DNA of 51,291 nt from Phosphitispora fastidiosa (GCF_019008365.1 NZ_JAHHUL010000025.1:1-51291), one strand, 5' to 3'. Positions 34,529 through 43,296 are shown, counted from the first letter of the stretch. The notes: generated by a model from the letters alone, not told the origin. A program made the numbers and translations.

Positions 34529-34819
34529 TTAATCTCCGACACCCAAAACACGCTGTAGTTCATCTTTAGTCACCCCGTAAAACTTAATCAGCTTTGTCCT
34601 TCCGGTGTGACCTGATAATATTTCTACCTGCTTTTTGGGTATTTTCAACAATGATGCAAAAAACTCAATGCACGCCGCATTTGCAGCCCCATCCACCGGA
34701 GGTGCGGTTAAAGTTACTTTGAGCATGTCCCCCAGTTCACCGGCAATCCGGTTTCTGGAAGCCCTTGGCTGAATCTTGACCTTAACAGCCGTTCCATTAG
34801 AATGTTCCTGAATATCCAA
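34529..34819 (-). CDS. YggU/DUF167 (UPF0235) family protein
   Basis: 96 residues: VKVKIQPRASRNRIAGELGDMLKVTLTAPPVDGAANAAC, then the PKKQVEILSGHTGRTK segment, is the full DUF167 pattern. The molecular role is unknown. The TTG start has GGGAGG 7 nt before. It sits between divIVA and ileS, as in many Clostridia. Confidence 0.92.
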   Translation of the reverse strand: MDIQEHSNGTAVKVKIQPRASRNRIAGELGDMLKVTLTAPPVDGAANAACIEFFASLLKIPKKQVEILSGHTGRTKLIKFYGVTKDELQRVLGVGD

Positions 34820-34852
34820 GGCAGCGCCTCCCTGTCAGGCGGGATTACCTGT

Positions 34853-35389
34853 TTAACCTATTTTAATACCGGCCTCTTTGTCAGTCACAGTCACTGCTGC
34901 TTCCCCCGCTGCTGCTTCATTAAAAAGAGTCTGATCAAATCTCACTTCTTCCTCTTCCCCGATCAGCTCCAAATGGCTCTTGAGGAAGGAACGGAACTTG
35001 ACCCGGAACACCTGGGCTTCTTTACGAACATCTTCATACTCCCTGATAATATTCTTAACCTGTTCCTCGGCAGCAGCAATAATCTGTTCTGCCTTGAGAC
35101 GGGCTTCCTGGATAACAGCATCTGCTTCCCTGCGGGCGCCGTTTTTCATCTCATCAGAAGTCTGCTGGGCAATAACCAGGGTTTTCTGGAGAGTCTGCTC
35201 CAGTTCCTGATAAGTGCCGATATCTGAATTCTTTGCCTCCAATGCCTCTTTTAACCCGGCATTTTCTTTGAACAGGACTTCATATTCTTTGACAACCCGA
35301 TCAAGAAATTCGTCAACCTCTTCCTCATCATAACCGCGAAAAGCCTTGCGGAACTCTTTGTTATGGATATCCAAAGGGGTCAATGTCAA
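34853..35389 (-). CDS. divIVA: Cell-division/polarity protein DivIVA
   Basis: About 178 residues. The N-terminal membrane-binding domain (LTPLDIHNKEFRKAFRGYDEEEVDEFLD) is followed by a long coiled coil (about 40-150). DivIVA binds negatively curved membrane at septa and poles. Start at TTG 35389 gives the usual MTLTPLDIHN; GGGAGG lies 8 nt upstream, while GTG 35398 abuts it. Confidence 0.95.
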   Translation of the reverse strand: MTLTPLDIHNKEFRKAFRGYDEEEVDEFLDRVVKEYEVLFKENAGLKEALEAKNSDIGTYQELEQTLQKTLVIAQQTSDEMKNGARREADAVIQEARLKAEQIIAAAEEQVKNIIREYEDVRKEAQVFRVKFRSFLKSHLELIGEEEEVRFDQTLFNEAAAGEAAVTVTDKEAGIKIG

Positions 35390-35490
35390 ATCCAGCACCT
35401 CCCAAACCTTTTATGCAAGGTATTAAGAGATACTTCTACCCACAGGAAATAAAATCCTCTGTAATGTGATAAAATCTACCAAAAAAGTTC

Positions 35491-36273
35491 CTAAGCATAC
35501 CTCTTTATAATTAGGGCAATTCTGCCTTTCTTGGTCTCACCTTTAACCCGGTCAATTTTCATCCTGCCTCTTCCTCTGATGGATATCCGGTCACCCTCCT
35601 GTACCGGGGAAGCACAATCAGAAACAGCGACCCAGTTGACCCGGACCTTTTCCGCCTTGATCTCATCAGCCATTTTGCTTCTGGAAATACCGAAGCCCGC
35701 TGCTGTTACCGCATCCAGTCTGAGGGAAGACACCGTGGCAAAGACCTCCTTCACCTGCTCTTCCGGCAGCTTCAACTGCTCCAGTGGTACAATATTGGCC
35801 TCAACCCCCAGGCGGTTTACCTTGGTCAGGTTTCCAGCGATATATTCAAGCATGTCACGGTCTGCAATGACCTGGGAGCCGCCCTCATATACTAGAATGT
35901 CTCCAATTTTTTCCCTTTTTATACCAAGTGAGAGAATCGCCCCCAAAAAATCCCGGTGTGTCAGGTCGCGGAACCTGCAATTTCCCATTATTGACAGCAG
36001 GCCCAGCCCGTCATCCTGTGTGCCTGCTTCCATATAGTCAGGACAAACTACTGCTCTTCGCCTTTCAGCTTCCTCATAGCCTCCGGCCCATATAAAAGAA
36101 ATCCCCGATTCTAAAGCTAAAACCTGCGAAAGCAGTTTTTGCCGGTGCGGGTCATAAATATCTGTGACCTCCACGCCGGCAAACTTTATGGCAGATTGTA
36201 TTTTATCCAACACCCGTGCAATAACTATTCGGTCCTCAGGTTTTGCGTGTTCAAGTATCTCTTTTCTATTCAC
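35491..36273 (-). CDS. ylmH: YlmH, S4-domain RNA-binding protein
   Basis: 260 residues. An N-terminal ylmH domain (AVVCPDYM, DDGLGLLSIMGNCRFRDLTHRDFLGAILSLGI) precedes a C-terminal S4 RNA-binding domain (SRSKMADEIKAEKVRVNW ... EGDRISIRGRGRM). Bacillus YlmH helps rescue stalled ribosomes and sits in the division cluster. GTG 36273 has GGAGA 7 nt upstream. Confidence 0.94.
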   Translation of the reverse strand: MNRKEILEHAKPEDRIVIARVLDKIQSAIKFAGVEVTDIYDPHRQKLLSQVLALESGISFIWAGGYEEAERRRAVVCPDYMEAGTQDDGLGLLSIMGNCRFRDLTHRDFLGAILSLGIKREKIGDILVYEGGSQVIADRDMLEYIAGNLTKVNRLGVEANIVPLEQLKLPEEQVKEVFATVSSLRLDAVTAAGFGISRSKMADEIKAEKVRVNWVAVSDCASPVQEGDRISIRGRGRMKIDRVKGETKKGRIALIIKRYA

Positions 36274-36297
36274 TGTCAATTCTCCGAAGTCAGAATA

Positions 36298-36570
36298 TCA
36301 ATAAAAAAGCATGAATATTAGCTGTTTCACCAGGGTACGCGCAAATTCCAGAACCAGAAACAGCACAATCGGTGATAAATCAAGTCCCCCTACAGGTGGA
36401 ATCAGTCTGCGGAAGGGGGCCATTAAGGGCTCTGTTATTTCCATAACAAACCTGATTAACGGGTGATACGGGTCTATTCTGGTAAACATCGGTATAAAAG
36501 ATAAAATAATCCGTGCTATAACCAACCACCTGATAACATCAAACATCACATCAACAACCAGCCATATCAA
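36298..36570 (-). CDS. YggT/YlmG family membrane protein
   Basis: 90 residues with two transmembrane stretches (about 5-25 and 63-88) flanking FMEITEPLMAPFRRLIPPVGGLDLSPI, the family's hallmark (TEPLLxPxRRxxPPxGGxDxSP). The TTG start has GGGAGG about 8 nt upstream. Role in division or osmotic response is suggested by family location only. Confidence 0.93.
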   Translation of the reverse strand: MIWLVVDVMFDVIRWLVIARIILSFIPMFTRIDPYHPLIRFVMEITEPLMAPFRRLIPPVGGLDLSPIVLFLVLEFARTLVKQLIFMLFY

Positions 36571-36626
36571 AAAAAGAACCTCCCAGCTTGCCCGGTCCGG
36601 ACCGGTTTATTTGTCAGACAGCTCTG

Positions 36627-37442
36627 TTAATCTTTGCCCAGTTCTCCGGCTCGTTCAGCCGCAGCCATAACAGCATCCATCAGGGCTGCCCTGACCCCTG
36701 ATTTCTCCAGGACATGAAGCCCGGCAATAGTGGTTCCACCCGGAGTTGTAACCATGTCCTTCAGGACGGCAGGATGCCTGCCGGTATCTCTGACCATTTT
36801 GGCAGCTCCAATAAGGGTCTGGACGGCCAGAGATGCAGCCACATCCCGAGACAGGCCTGCCCTTACGGCTCCGTCGACAAGGGCTTCAATAACAAGAAAA
36901 ACATATGCCGGTCCACTGCCACTGAGACCTGTAACTGCATTCATCAGGTTTTCCGGCACCCGGACCGCCAATCCGGTACATTCCAGAATATCTTTTACCA
37001 GTTCCTCCTGCTCAGTGTTAACAGAAGACCCGGGAGTATATGCCGTGGCGCCCTCACCTATCAGACAAGGCGTATTGGGCATAACCCTGACCACAGGCGT
37101 GCCGGAAGGCAGCAGGCCTTCCATAAATTCAAGAGAAATCCCGGCTGCTATAGAGACGTGTAATTGTCCTGCAGACACCTTGGAGGCAATTCCGGCTAAA
37201 ACATGGCCCAGGACAAAAGGCTTCACTGCGTGAATAACCACTGCAGCATTGTCCACCAGCTCCAAGTTATCCTGTACATAGTTTATTCCGTAAGTTTCAG
37301 TTAAATACCGGCCCCGCTCACAATTAACGTCACTCGCCCATATATTTGATGCGTCTGCAAACTGCCTTCCCAGGAGGCTTTTGATAAGGGCTTCAGCCAT
37401 TGCGCCGGCTCCGATAAAACCGATATTCTTTTTAATAGACAT
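36627..37442 (-). CDS. proC: Pyrroline-5-carboxylate reductase
   Basis: 271 residues: IGFIGAGAMAEALIKSLL (NAD(P)H loop), VVRVMPNTPCLIGEGATAY and VTGLSGSGPAYVFLVIEAL, then VTTPGGTTIAGL. It reduces pyrroline-5-carboxylate to proline. In this cluster proC commonly sits between sepF and yggT. Confidence 0.96.
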   Translation of the reverse strand: MSIKKNIGFIGAGAMAEALIKSLLGRQFADASNIWASDVNCERGRYLTETYGINYVQDNLELVDNAAVVIHAVKPFVLGHVLAGIASKVSAGQLHVSIAAGISLEFMEGLLPSGTPVVRVMPNTPCLIGEGATAYTPGSSVNTEQEELVKDILECTGLAVRVPENLMNAVTGLSGSGPAYVFLVIEALVDGAVRAGLSRDVAASLAVQTLIGAAKMVRDTGRHPAVLKDMVTTPGGTTIAGLHVLEKSGVRAALMDAVMAAAERAGELGKD

Positions 37443-37457
37443 AATCGCGGCCCCCCG

Positions 37458-37904
37458 TTAGCGAACCCAGGTGAACAGGCCCTTTTCCTTGTCTTTTTCC
37501 TTTTCGGCGTTCTTTGCTTCACTGGCAATATCCATATTGCTGGGAACAAACAGGAATATTCCATTCCCCACTTTCTGAGTACTTCCATTCAGGGCATATG
37601 TAGTTCCGCTGATAAAATCAACCACCCTTTTCGCCAGTTCCTTATCAGCTTCTTCCAGGTTAACTATCACAGGCCTTCTGGTCTTCAGGTTATCAGCAAT
37701 GTTCTGGCAGTCTTCAAAGACTTTGGGTTCACAAACAACCACCCTGATGTTCTTCTGGGTGTGAAGACTGAAAATATTGCTGTTTTTCTTTTTCTTTGCC
37801 GACGAGTCATCTTCAGCAACCATGGTTTCCTCATCTTCGAGAATTTCCACTTCTTCCTCTTCAAAGCCCATAAACCCAAGAACCTTGTCCATAATCCTGC
37901 TCAT
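37458..37904 (-). CDS. sepF: Cell-division protein SepF
   Basis: 148 residues. The N-terminal membrane-binding helix MSRIMDKVLGFMGF is followed by an acidic linker and the SepF domain (RVVVCEPKVFEDCQNIADNLKTRRPVIVNLEEAD ... RVVDFISGTTYALNG). It anchors FtsZ rings at the membrane. GGGGGAAG precedes ATG. A Lys/Glu-rich tail is extra. Confidence 0.95.
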   Translation of the reverse strand: MSRIMDKVLGFMGFEEEEVEILEDEETMVAEDDSSAKKKKNSNIFSLHTQKNIRVVVCEPKVFEDCQNIADNLKTRRPVIVNLEEADKELAKRVVDFISGTTYALNGSTQKVGNGIFLFVPSNMDIASEAKNAEKEKDKEKGLFTWVR

Positions 37905-37940
37905 TCCGACTTCCCCCTTTTCGTTTTAATAACCGCCTTC

Positions 37941-38627
37941 TTATTTTCTCGTACCAAAAATTGCGCTGCCAATCCGGACAAGGGTTGCCCCTTCCTCAAT
38001 GGCAACTATATAATCATTGGACATTCCCATAGAAAGATGCCGCATATCCACACCCGGAAGGTCCATTTTTTTCACATTCCCGGCGAGCTTCCTCAGTTCA
38101 CGGAACACCGGCCTGATTTCCTCAGGATCTGAAACATAGGGTCCTATAGTCATCAGCCCTCTAATCCTGATTCCCTGAAGCTGCGCCGCAGTTTCAACAA
38201 AATCAATAACCTGGTTAGCTTTGATACCGTATTTATTGGGGTCCTCGGCGATATTAACCTGAACCAGCACATCCATTACCCTGCCCATTGAGCTCATCCG
38301 CCTGTTAATTTCTTCCGCCAGTACAGCGCTGTCTAAGGAATGAATCAGGGAAACCTTGTCAGTAATATATTTTACCTTGTTTCGCTGCAGGTGTCCAATA
38401 AGGTGCCATTCTGCCCCCTCTACGAGGGGGTACTTTGCAGTAAGCTCCTGAACCCTGTTTTCTCCCAAAATGAGCAGTCCGGCAGACACCGCTAACCTGA
38501 CAGTTTCTACAGGTACTGTCTTGGTAACAGCCACTATCCCAATTTCTGCCGGGTCTCTGCCGGACCTGGCTGCAGCCTGCCTGACATCTTCCAAAACTTC
38601 ATTAATATTTGAGGTTAAATCACTCAT
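37941..38627 (-). CDS. YggS/PLPBP family PLP-homeostasis protein
   Basis: 228 residues with IGIVAVTKTVPVE (the PLP-binding Lys at about 35), ILGENRVQEL, WHLIGHLQRNK, VLVQVNIAEDPNKYG, RGLMTIGP and LSMGMSNDYIVAIEEGATLVRIGSAIFG. It is a fold-III PLP protein without known catalytic activity that keeps vitamin B6 balance. Confidence 0.95.
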   Translation of the reverse strand: MSDLTSNINEVLEDVRQAAARSGRDPAEIGIVAVTKTVPVETVRLAVSAGLLILGENRVQELTAKYPLVEGAEWHLIGHLQRNKVKYITDKVSLIHSLDSAVLAEEINRRMSSMGRVMDVLVQVNIAEDPNKYGIKANQVIDFVETAAQLQGIRIRGLMTIGPYVSDPEEIRPVFRELRKLAGNVKKMDLPGVDMRHLSMGMSNDYIVAIEEGATLVRIGSAIFGTRK

Positions 38628-38681
38628 CTCAAAAAGAGCACCACCTTATTGAAAATCCCCGGAACGGCGATCAACCAAAAT

Positions 38682-39671
38682 TTAGGGCAGCTTAAGAGTG
38701 AAGCCCTCTTTAACATATTGGGGATTAAGGACTACTTTCAGGTCTGCTGTGACACCGGTAATCACTACTTTATCACCGACCCGGCCCTGGATTTCAACAC
38801 CCTTCCACCTTACCCGCTCCTTATAAATTGTAAAAATTCCATCCTTTCCTTCCTTGCGCACAAGGGCACCGGCAGGAATGAAGAACCCTTCATACCTCTC
38901 TGTGATTACTTTAAATATGATGGTTCTTGGAGCTATCAGGTTGTTGGCATAGCTGGTCAAGCTAAGCAGCAGCCGACCGGAGTTGCCTCCAAAATCCTTT
39001 TCAGACAGGACAGCATAGGAGACATCTTTTTCATCAGAGCCTAAGGAAAGCAAAACAGTACTGCCTTTTTCCATATCTATAGAATTTACTTCATCAGAGG
39101 GAACTGCAATAACAAACAGGGGTTCCAGGTTGTTGACTATTTTAAATACCGGGCTCCCTTCCTCGATCTGATTCCCCGGCAGAACCTGTTTAACCTCTGC
39201 CTGTAGTGTTTGGACTTTTTCCAAATCCAATTCATTAATATTCTTCCTTGAATAAACTTCTTCCAGGCCATCCAGGTGATAGCTGACTATTCCGGCCCGG
39301 GGCGCTGTAATATTATATGCCTTCTCCCCCGAATGGCTGTCCAGTGATACTGCCACCACCTGAGCCACTACCTGTCCCACCCGGACACGCTCCCCTCCCG
39401 GAACAATCACCTTCAACAGGCCTGTCCTGGGCGCAGCTACCGGTATCTCATCCCTGACGAGAATTCCCTGTGCGGGAACAGCTGCCTGCACAATACCCCT
39501 GCTGACCATCTCAACTTTGGCCAAACGGGCCACTACCAGGTCGTGAACAAAGTTGTATGTTAAAAAAATGAGATATAACGATATAAGTATCAATACTAAC
39601 TTGCGCAGCGCTCTGCTTGGATTTCTGCGAACTCGAACCCTTACTTCTGCCTCGTTCTTCGATGTCTGCAT
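38682..39671 (-). CDS. HlyD-like membrane protein in the ylm cluster
   Basis: 329 residues. One N-terminal membrane anchor (LRKLVLILISLYLIFLTYNFV, about 22-42) precedes an extracytoplasmic HlyD/biotinyl-lipoyl-like domain (ILVRDEIPVAAPRTGLLKVIVPGGERVRVGQVVAQV) with a second matching half (NITAPRAGIVSYH). There are conserved homologues at the head of this cluster in Peptococcaceae (from general knowledge). A role at the septum is possible. GAAGGA precedes ATG. Confidence 0.85.
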   Translation of the reverse strand: MQTSKNEAEVRVRVRRNPSRALRKLVLILISLYLIFLTYNFVHDLVVARLAKVEMVSRGIVQAAVPAQGILVRDEIPVAAPRTGLLKVIVPGGERVRVGQVVAQVVAVSLDSHSGEKAYNITAPRAGIVSYHLDGLEEVYSRKNINELDLEKVQTLQAEVKQVLPGNQIEEGSPVFKIVNNLEPLFVIAVPSDEVNSIDMEKGSTVLLSLGSDEKDVSYAVLSEKDFGGNSGRLLLSLTSYANNLIAPRTIIFKVITERYEGFFIPAGALVRKEGKDGIFTIYKERVRWKGVEIQGRVGDKVVITGVTADLKVVLNPQYVKEGFTLKLP

Positions 39672-39812
39672 AAATTATCGTCCTTCCCCGGTTCAAGCCT
39701 GTAACAGGAAATATATTCTACATTTGGCCCAACAACTCCTGCTATTGCCGAAAATTTGCGGTAGGTAGAATCAATTACTAAGATTGAATGCGGAAAATCC
39801 ATTGTATACAGC

Positions 39813-39879
39813 AAAAATCAAATAAGGGCAGATGTATTCCCAGGCAGACAAATCTCTGCCTCTCGGAACACCTCTACCC
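39813..39879 (-). terminator. Long terminator after phoU
   Basis: Nested stems on the minus strand: GGGTAGA/TCTGCCC (39879-39873/39832-39826), GTGTTCC/GGAATAC and GGCAGA/TCTGCC, then TTATTTGATTTTT. Its layout is a single long interrupted hairpin. Confidence 0.75.
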
Positions 39880-39900
39880 TATTCATATTTATAATCAACT

Positions 39901-40563
39901 TTAATCATTTAAATCGGGACGTTCTCCGGTAACCAGATATATCACCCGTTCCGCGATATTTGTGGCATGATCTGCAGTTCTTTCAATATACCGCCCTACA
40001 AACAAAAGGTAAGTTGCCTGGGTAATAGTCCTGGGGTCTTCCATCATATATGTGAGCAATTCCCTGAAAATCTGCGAATATATGTGGTCTACTTCATCGT
40101 CCTTTTCATTAAGTGTACCCGCCAGTTCGACATCACCTTTGACATAAGCATCCAGTCCATCCTTTACCATCTGCTGGGTCAGGGCCGCCATCCTGGGGAT
40201 ATCCACCAATGGTTTAATCAGGGGCTGTCCGGCAAGCTTTTTGGTGACCTTGGCAATATCCTTGGCATGGTCTGCCATTCTCTCAAGGTCAGTGATAATT
40301 TTAAAACCGGTGCTGATTTTTCGCAGATCCTTGGCCATCGGCTGTTGTGTGGCAATTAGTTTGAGACATAGATTCTCAATTTCAAGTTCCATCTGGTCAA
40401 TTATTTTGTCTCCCTTGATAACACTGTCGGCGAGTGAAACATCCTGTACTGCCAGGGAATGAACCGCATTATATATCGCCTGTTCCACAAGGCTGCCCAT
40501 GCGCAGGATTTCCTGCTGTAATTCTTCGAGGGCCCGGTCAAATGATTGGCGTGGAGAACTCAT
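39901..40563 (-). CDS. phoU: Phosphate signalling protein PhoU
   Basis: 220 residues of two repeated three-helix PhoU domains: SLVEQAIYNAVHSL, the first E/DxxxD metal motif ITDLERMADHAKDIAK and the second LFVGRYIERTADHATNIAERV. It links the Pst transporter to the PhoR kinase and represses the Pho response when phosphate is ample. GAAGGGGGAG precedes ATG. It follows pstB by about 75 nt in the same transcript. Confidence 0.96.
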   Translation of the reverse strand: MSSPRQSFDRALEELQQEILRMGSLVEQAIYNAVHSLAVQDVSLADSVIKGDKIIDQMELEIENLCLKLIATQQPMAKDLRKISTGFKIITDLERMADHAKDIAKVTKKLAGQPLIKPLVDIPRMAALTQQMVKDGLDAYVKGDVELAGTLNEKDDEVDHIYSQIFRELLTYMMEDPRTITQATYLLFVGRYIERTADHATNIAERVIYLVTGERPDLND

Positions 40564-40637
40564 AAGGTTACTCCCCCTTCTATAAATGGTTTGTAATAAA
40601 TATTTTATAGTAATTCCCGCGGTTTTCCAATAATATT

Positions 40638-41393
40638 TTAACCAAACCGACCGGTAATATAATCCTCTGTCCGCTTATCTACAGGTGCGGTGAAAATATT
40701 TTCGGTAACCCCAAATTCAACCATATCCCCGGTCAGGAAAAAGGCTGTATAGTCCGAAACCCTTGCAGCCTGCTGCATATTGTGCGTAACTATAATAATA
40801 GTATATTTCTCCTTAAGCTCAGCCATCAATTCCTCTATCTTGAGTGTGGAAATAGGGTCCAGGGCGGAGGACGGCTCATCCATCAGCAGAACCTCAGGTT
40901 CGACTGCCAAAAGGCGGGCAATACAAAGCCTCTGCTGCTGACCTCCCGACAAGCCCAGGGCAGGTTTTTTGAGTCTGTCGCTGACCTCCCCCCAGAGGGC
41001 GGCGTCTTTCAGACTCTTTTCCACTATTTCATCAAGCCTCTTTTTATCTTTCAGACCATGAATCCTCGGTCCGTAGGCCACATTATCATATATTGACATT
41101 GGGAAGGGGTTGGGCCTCTGAAAAACCATACCAATCCTTTTACGCAGATTAACTACATCAATTTCGGAGCCGAAAATGTCAGTTCCATCCAATTCGACCT
41201 CTCCCTCAATACGGACACTGTCGATAAGGTCATTCATCCGGTTTAATGTACGCAGAAAAGTCGATTTCCCACATCCCGAAGGGCCTATTAAAGCTGTAAC
41301 CATGTTTTCCTGGATGTCCATATTGACTTTCTTCAAGGCATGGAATTCACCGTAATAAAGTTCCAGGTCTCTTACCATGATTTTTGAAGGCAT
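40638..41393 (-). CDS. pstB: Phosphate ABC transporter ATP-binding protein PstB
   Basis: 251 residues: Walker [35 protein letters not shown] (specific for PstB), signature LSGGQQQR, Walker [14 protein letters not shown] and the switch His in IIIVTHNM. It powers phosphate import with PstA and PstC. The pstS, pstC and pstA genes are not directly upstream; the gene starts after a Pho box. GGGAGG lies upstream of ATG. Confidence 0.97.
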   Translation of the reverse strand: MPSKIMVRDLELYYGEFHALKKVNMDIQENMVTALIGPSGCGKSTFLRTLNRMNDLIDSVRIEGEVELDGTDIFGSEIDVVNLRKRIGMVFQRPNPFPMSIYDNVAYGPRIHGLKDKKRLDEIVEKSLKDAALWGEVSDRLKKPALGLSGGQQQRLCIARLLAVEPEVLLMDEPSSALDPISTLKIEELMAELKEKYTIIIVTHNMQQAARVSDYTAFFLTGDMVEFGVTENIFTAPVDKRTEDYITGRFG

Positions 41394-41456
41394 CCTGAGC
41401 GCTTCCTCCCATCAAAACCTGCACAAGGCAAATTAATTAAAAGCCGAATTTACTAT

Positions 41457-41505
41457 ATCATAGTATCTTTAGTAAAATGTTATTAGATTGTTAAGTTTGT
41501 GTTAA
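41457..41505 (-). promoter_or_regulatory. Pho box and promoter of pstB-phoU
   Basis: Three direct hexamers on the minus strand, TTAACA (41505-41500), TTAACA (41494-41489) and ATAACA (41483-41478), are each 11 nt apart, the exact B. subtilis PhoP pattern TT(A/T/C)ACA-N5. A weaker fourth, CTAAAG, follows at 41472-41467. TATGAT (41462-41457) can serve as -10. Confidence 0.85.
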
Positions 41506-41523
41506 AACGCCGCAGCAGGCCCG

Positions 41524-42240
41524 TCAAGACTTTCCAGTCCTGATAATATCGATCAGCGCCTCCGGCATCCCCCTCTCCGCCATTGCCTTGGCAGTCGATG
41601 CAGCATCATATTCCACAAAGATAATTTCCGCAGTGTTTTTGCCGTTTATTTCAATCAAAGCATATGTAGCCCTGGGGTCACCGTGTTTGGGTTTACCGAC
41701 ACTCCCGGCATTGACCAGCAGCTTTCCGCCTACCGATCTGATAAACGGAATATGTGTATGGCCGCATACCAGGACATCTGCCGTACATTCCATAAGGATA
41801 CTGTTGACCTCCTTATCCGAAAGGTTCTCATGAAGGTATTCGTTTAGCTTCCGCGGACTTCCGTGAACTATCCTGATACCGGCATTTTCAGTCCCCATGT
41901 CAATCCCAAAGGGTAGCTGCTTTAAATAGAGCTTGTTCTCGGCGGTGACATTTTCTGCAGTCCACCGAACAGAGAAGGCCCCTATAAGGGCAGCTTCTTC
42001 ATCCTCATAATCGCACCCGCAAACCATTCTTGAGTTTCCAATTGTATCATCGTAATTTCCCATTACACTGGGGATATTTCTCCCCTGAAGCAATTGGATA
42101 ACCTCATTGGGAAACGGCCCATAACCAACAATATCCCCAGCGCAGCAAACGGTATCCACCTCTCTTTTCTCAATATCAGCCAATACCTTTTTAAGAGCCT
42201 CCAGGTTTCCGTGGATATCGGAAATAACAGCAAGCCTCAA
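41524..42240 (-). CDS. Calcineurin-like metallophosphoesterase
   Basis: 238 residues with all five metallophosphoesterase blocks: LAVISDIHGNLEAL, AGDIVGYGPFPNEV, VMGNYDD (GNHD-equivalent), RIVHGSPR and VCGHTHIPF, then GSVGKPKHGDPRATY. It binds two metals and cleaves a phosphoester; the substrate is unknown, and YfcE-like or bis-nucleoside types are possible. The GNYDD variant, Tyr in place of the usual His, is shared by a subfamily. It lies directly upstream of the Pho box. Confidence 0.9.
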   Translation of the reverse strand: MRLAVISDIHGNLEALKKVLADIEKREVDTVCCAGDIVGYGPFPNEVIQLLQGRNIPSVMGNYDDTIGNSRMVCGCDYEDEEAALIGAFSVRWTAENVTAENKLYLKQLPFGIDMGTENAGIRIVHGSPRKLNEYLHENLSDKEVNSILMECTADVLVCGHTHIPFIRSVGGKLLVNAGSVGKPKHGDPRATYALIEINGKNTAEIIFVEYDAASTAKAMAERGMPEALIDIIRTGKS

Positions 42241-42359
42241 GAAAAGTCACCCCCAATAAATAATTTAGATAATAGTTTCGTTATAAATAATAGAATCCCC
42301 TTTTTTCGAGCCATTTTAACATATCAAGGCAATATTTACTCCATAAATACTGATTAAAG

Positions 42360-42388
42360 TTGAAATTATCACAAAATACCCTTATAAT
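42360..42388 (+). promoter_or_regulatory. Sigma-A promoter of the XRE regulator
   Basis: TTGAAA (42360-42365), 17 nt, then a perfect TATAAT (42383-42388). The start codon is 50 nt downstream. Confidence 0.8.
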
Positions 42389-42413
42389 TTTAGATGAGCA
42401 GTCTAAAAATTAT
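42384..42413 (+). promoter_or_regulatory. Probable autoregulatory operator at the XRE promoter
   Basis: ATAATTTTAGA (42384-42394) and TCTAAAAATTAT (42402-42413) are an inverted repeat with one unpaired base, overlapping the -10 and start region. Two arms fit a dimer of an XRE repressor; the regulator encoded next is the obvious candidate. Confidence 0.5.
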
Positions 42414-42438
42414 GTTTTCTTGAAACGGTGGGACATAT

Positions 42439-43038
42439 ATGAAAAAAATAAAATCAGACGAATCTTCTGCTGTAGAAGAACTTGCCCTGGGAGATAAACT
42501 AAGGGCGCTGAGAGAAGAACGTAAACTTACCCTTAAGGACATGGGTGATCTTACGGGCTTGTCATTTACTTACCTGAGTGAAATTGAACGCGGTACAGTA
42601 TGCCCCTCTGTGGAAACCATCAGATCCCTGTCCCAGTTTTTTGATATACCTGTCAGCATGCTGGTAAACAGCCAGAAAACCAGCAGTCTTCCAACCAAAC
42701 TTCAGTATATAAGGAAATTAAAGAATTTATCCCAAAAGGAGCTGGCACAACGAGCAGGGGTTTCCCCTGGACTCGTGGCTCAATTGGAACTCGGCAAGGT
42801 AAACGCATCCCTGAAGACCGTGAATAAACTGGCAGATGCCTTGAATATCTCTGTCTGCTACTTAATAATGGACCAGCAGGAAATTGACGGAGTAATGGCC
42901 GGAATCAGTCCAACACTGAGAAATATGCTGCAGGATCCCAAAATCCAGGCTACAATAGGTTCAATATGCACCTTAGATGAAGACCAGTTAAAACTTGTGC
43001 TGAATTTTATTAACATGGTTAAAAACCCTATATTTTAA
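42439..43038 (+). CDS. Double-HTH XRE-family regulator
   Basis: 199 residues with two tandem Cro/CI-type HTH domains: about 17-73 (LRALREERKLTLKDMGDLTGLSFTYLSEIERGTVCPSVETI) and about 88-145 (YIRKLKNLSQKELAQRAGVSPGLVAQLELGKVNASLKTV). A short helical C-terminus follows, with no cupin sensor. A monomer with two HTH units could bind direct or inverted half-sites. GGTGGGA lies before ATG. No toxin gene is adjacent; it is alone between terminators. Confidence 0.9.
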   Translation: MKKIKSDESSAVEELALGDKLRALREERKLTLKDMGDLTGLSFTYLSEIERGTVCPSVETIRSLSQFFDIPVSMLVNSQKTSSLPTKLQYIRKLKNLSQKELAQRAGVSPGLVAQLELGKVNASLKTVNKLADALNISVCYLIMDQQEIDGVMAGISPTLRNMLQDPKIQATIGSICTLDEDQLKLVLNFINMVKNPIF

Positions 43039-43063
43039 ACAATATGTGTAACTCTAATTAAAG

Positions 43064-43120
43064 GATGTTATCAGCGGTGGGAAGTGTGATGCTTTCCAGT
43101 GGCTGATGGCATCATTTTTT
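43064..43120 (+). terminator. Terminator of the XRE regulator
   Basis: GATGTTATCAGC pairs with GCTGATGGCATC through two G-U pairs (43064-43075/43102-43113), with an inner GGGAAG/CTTTCC stem, followed by A and T6 (43115-43120). Confidence 0.8.
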
Positions 43121-43141
43121 ATGGTCAACATTTCTTATTAA

Positions 43142-43196
43142 CTTTTTTATGGTCATTCGCCCATAAAAAAGAGGAAATTGATGGTTACGTGTCGAA
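43142..43196 (+). promoter_or_regulatory. AT-rich hairpin and candidate Spo0A box before the rhodanese gene
   Basis: CTTTTTTATGG (43142-43152) pairs perfectly with CCATAAAAAAG (43161-43171). The motif TTTTTTATGGTCA also occurs at 43115. TGTCGAA (43190-43196) matches the Spo0A core and lies about 100 nt before the start codon. Both are weak evidence on their own. Confidence 0.25.
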
Positions 43197-43296
43197 ATTT
43201 GTATCATTATATGGTTTTTTAACCCAAACGGTTATTATTTATATATATCAGGTTACCAAACATGCAGAGCGCAAAAACTGACAAGGAGGGAAGTTT

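Noticed and set aside
35531-36037. Plus-strand frame of 168 codons opposite ylmH
   Set aside because: Antisense shadow; no ribosome binding site, and ylmH is fully conserved.
39826-39879. Possible riboswitch (lysine-like TAGAGGTG start)
   Set aside because: The rest of the conserved core is missing and the position just after phoU, with T-rich flank, fits a terminator.
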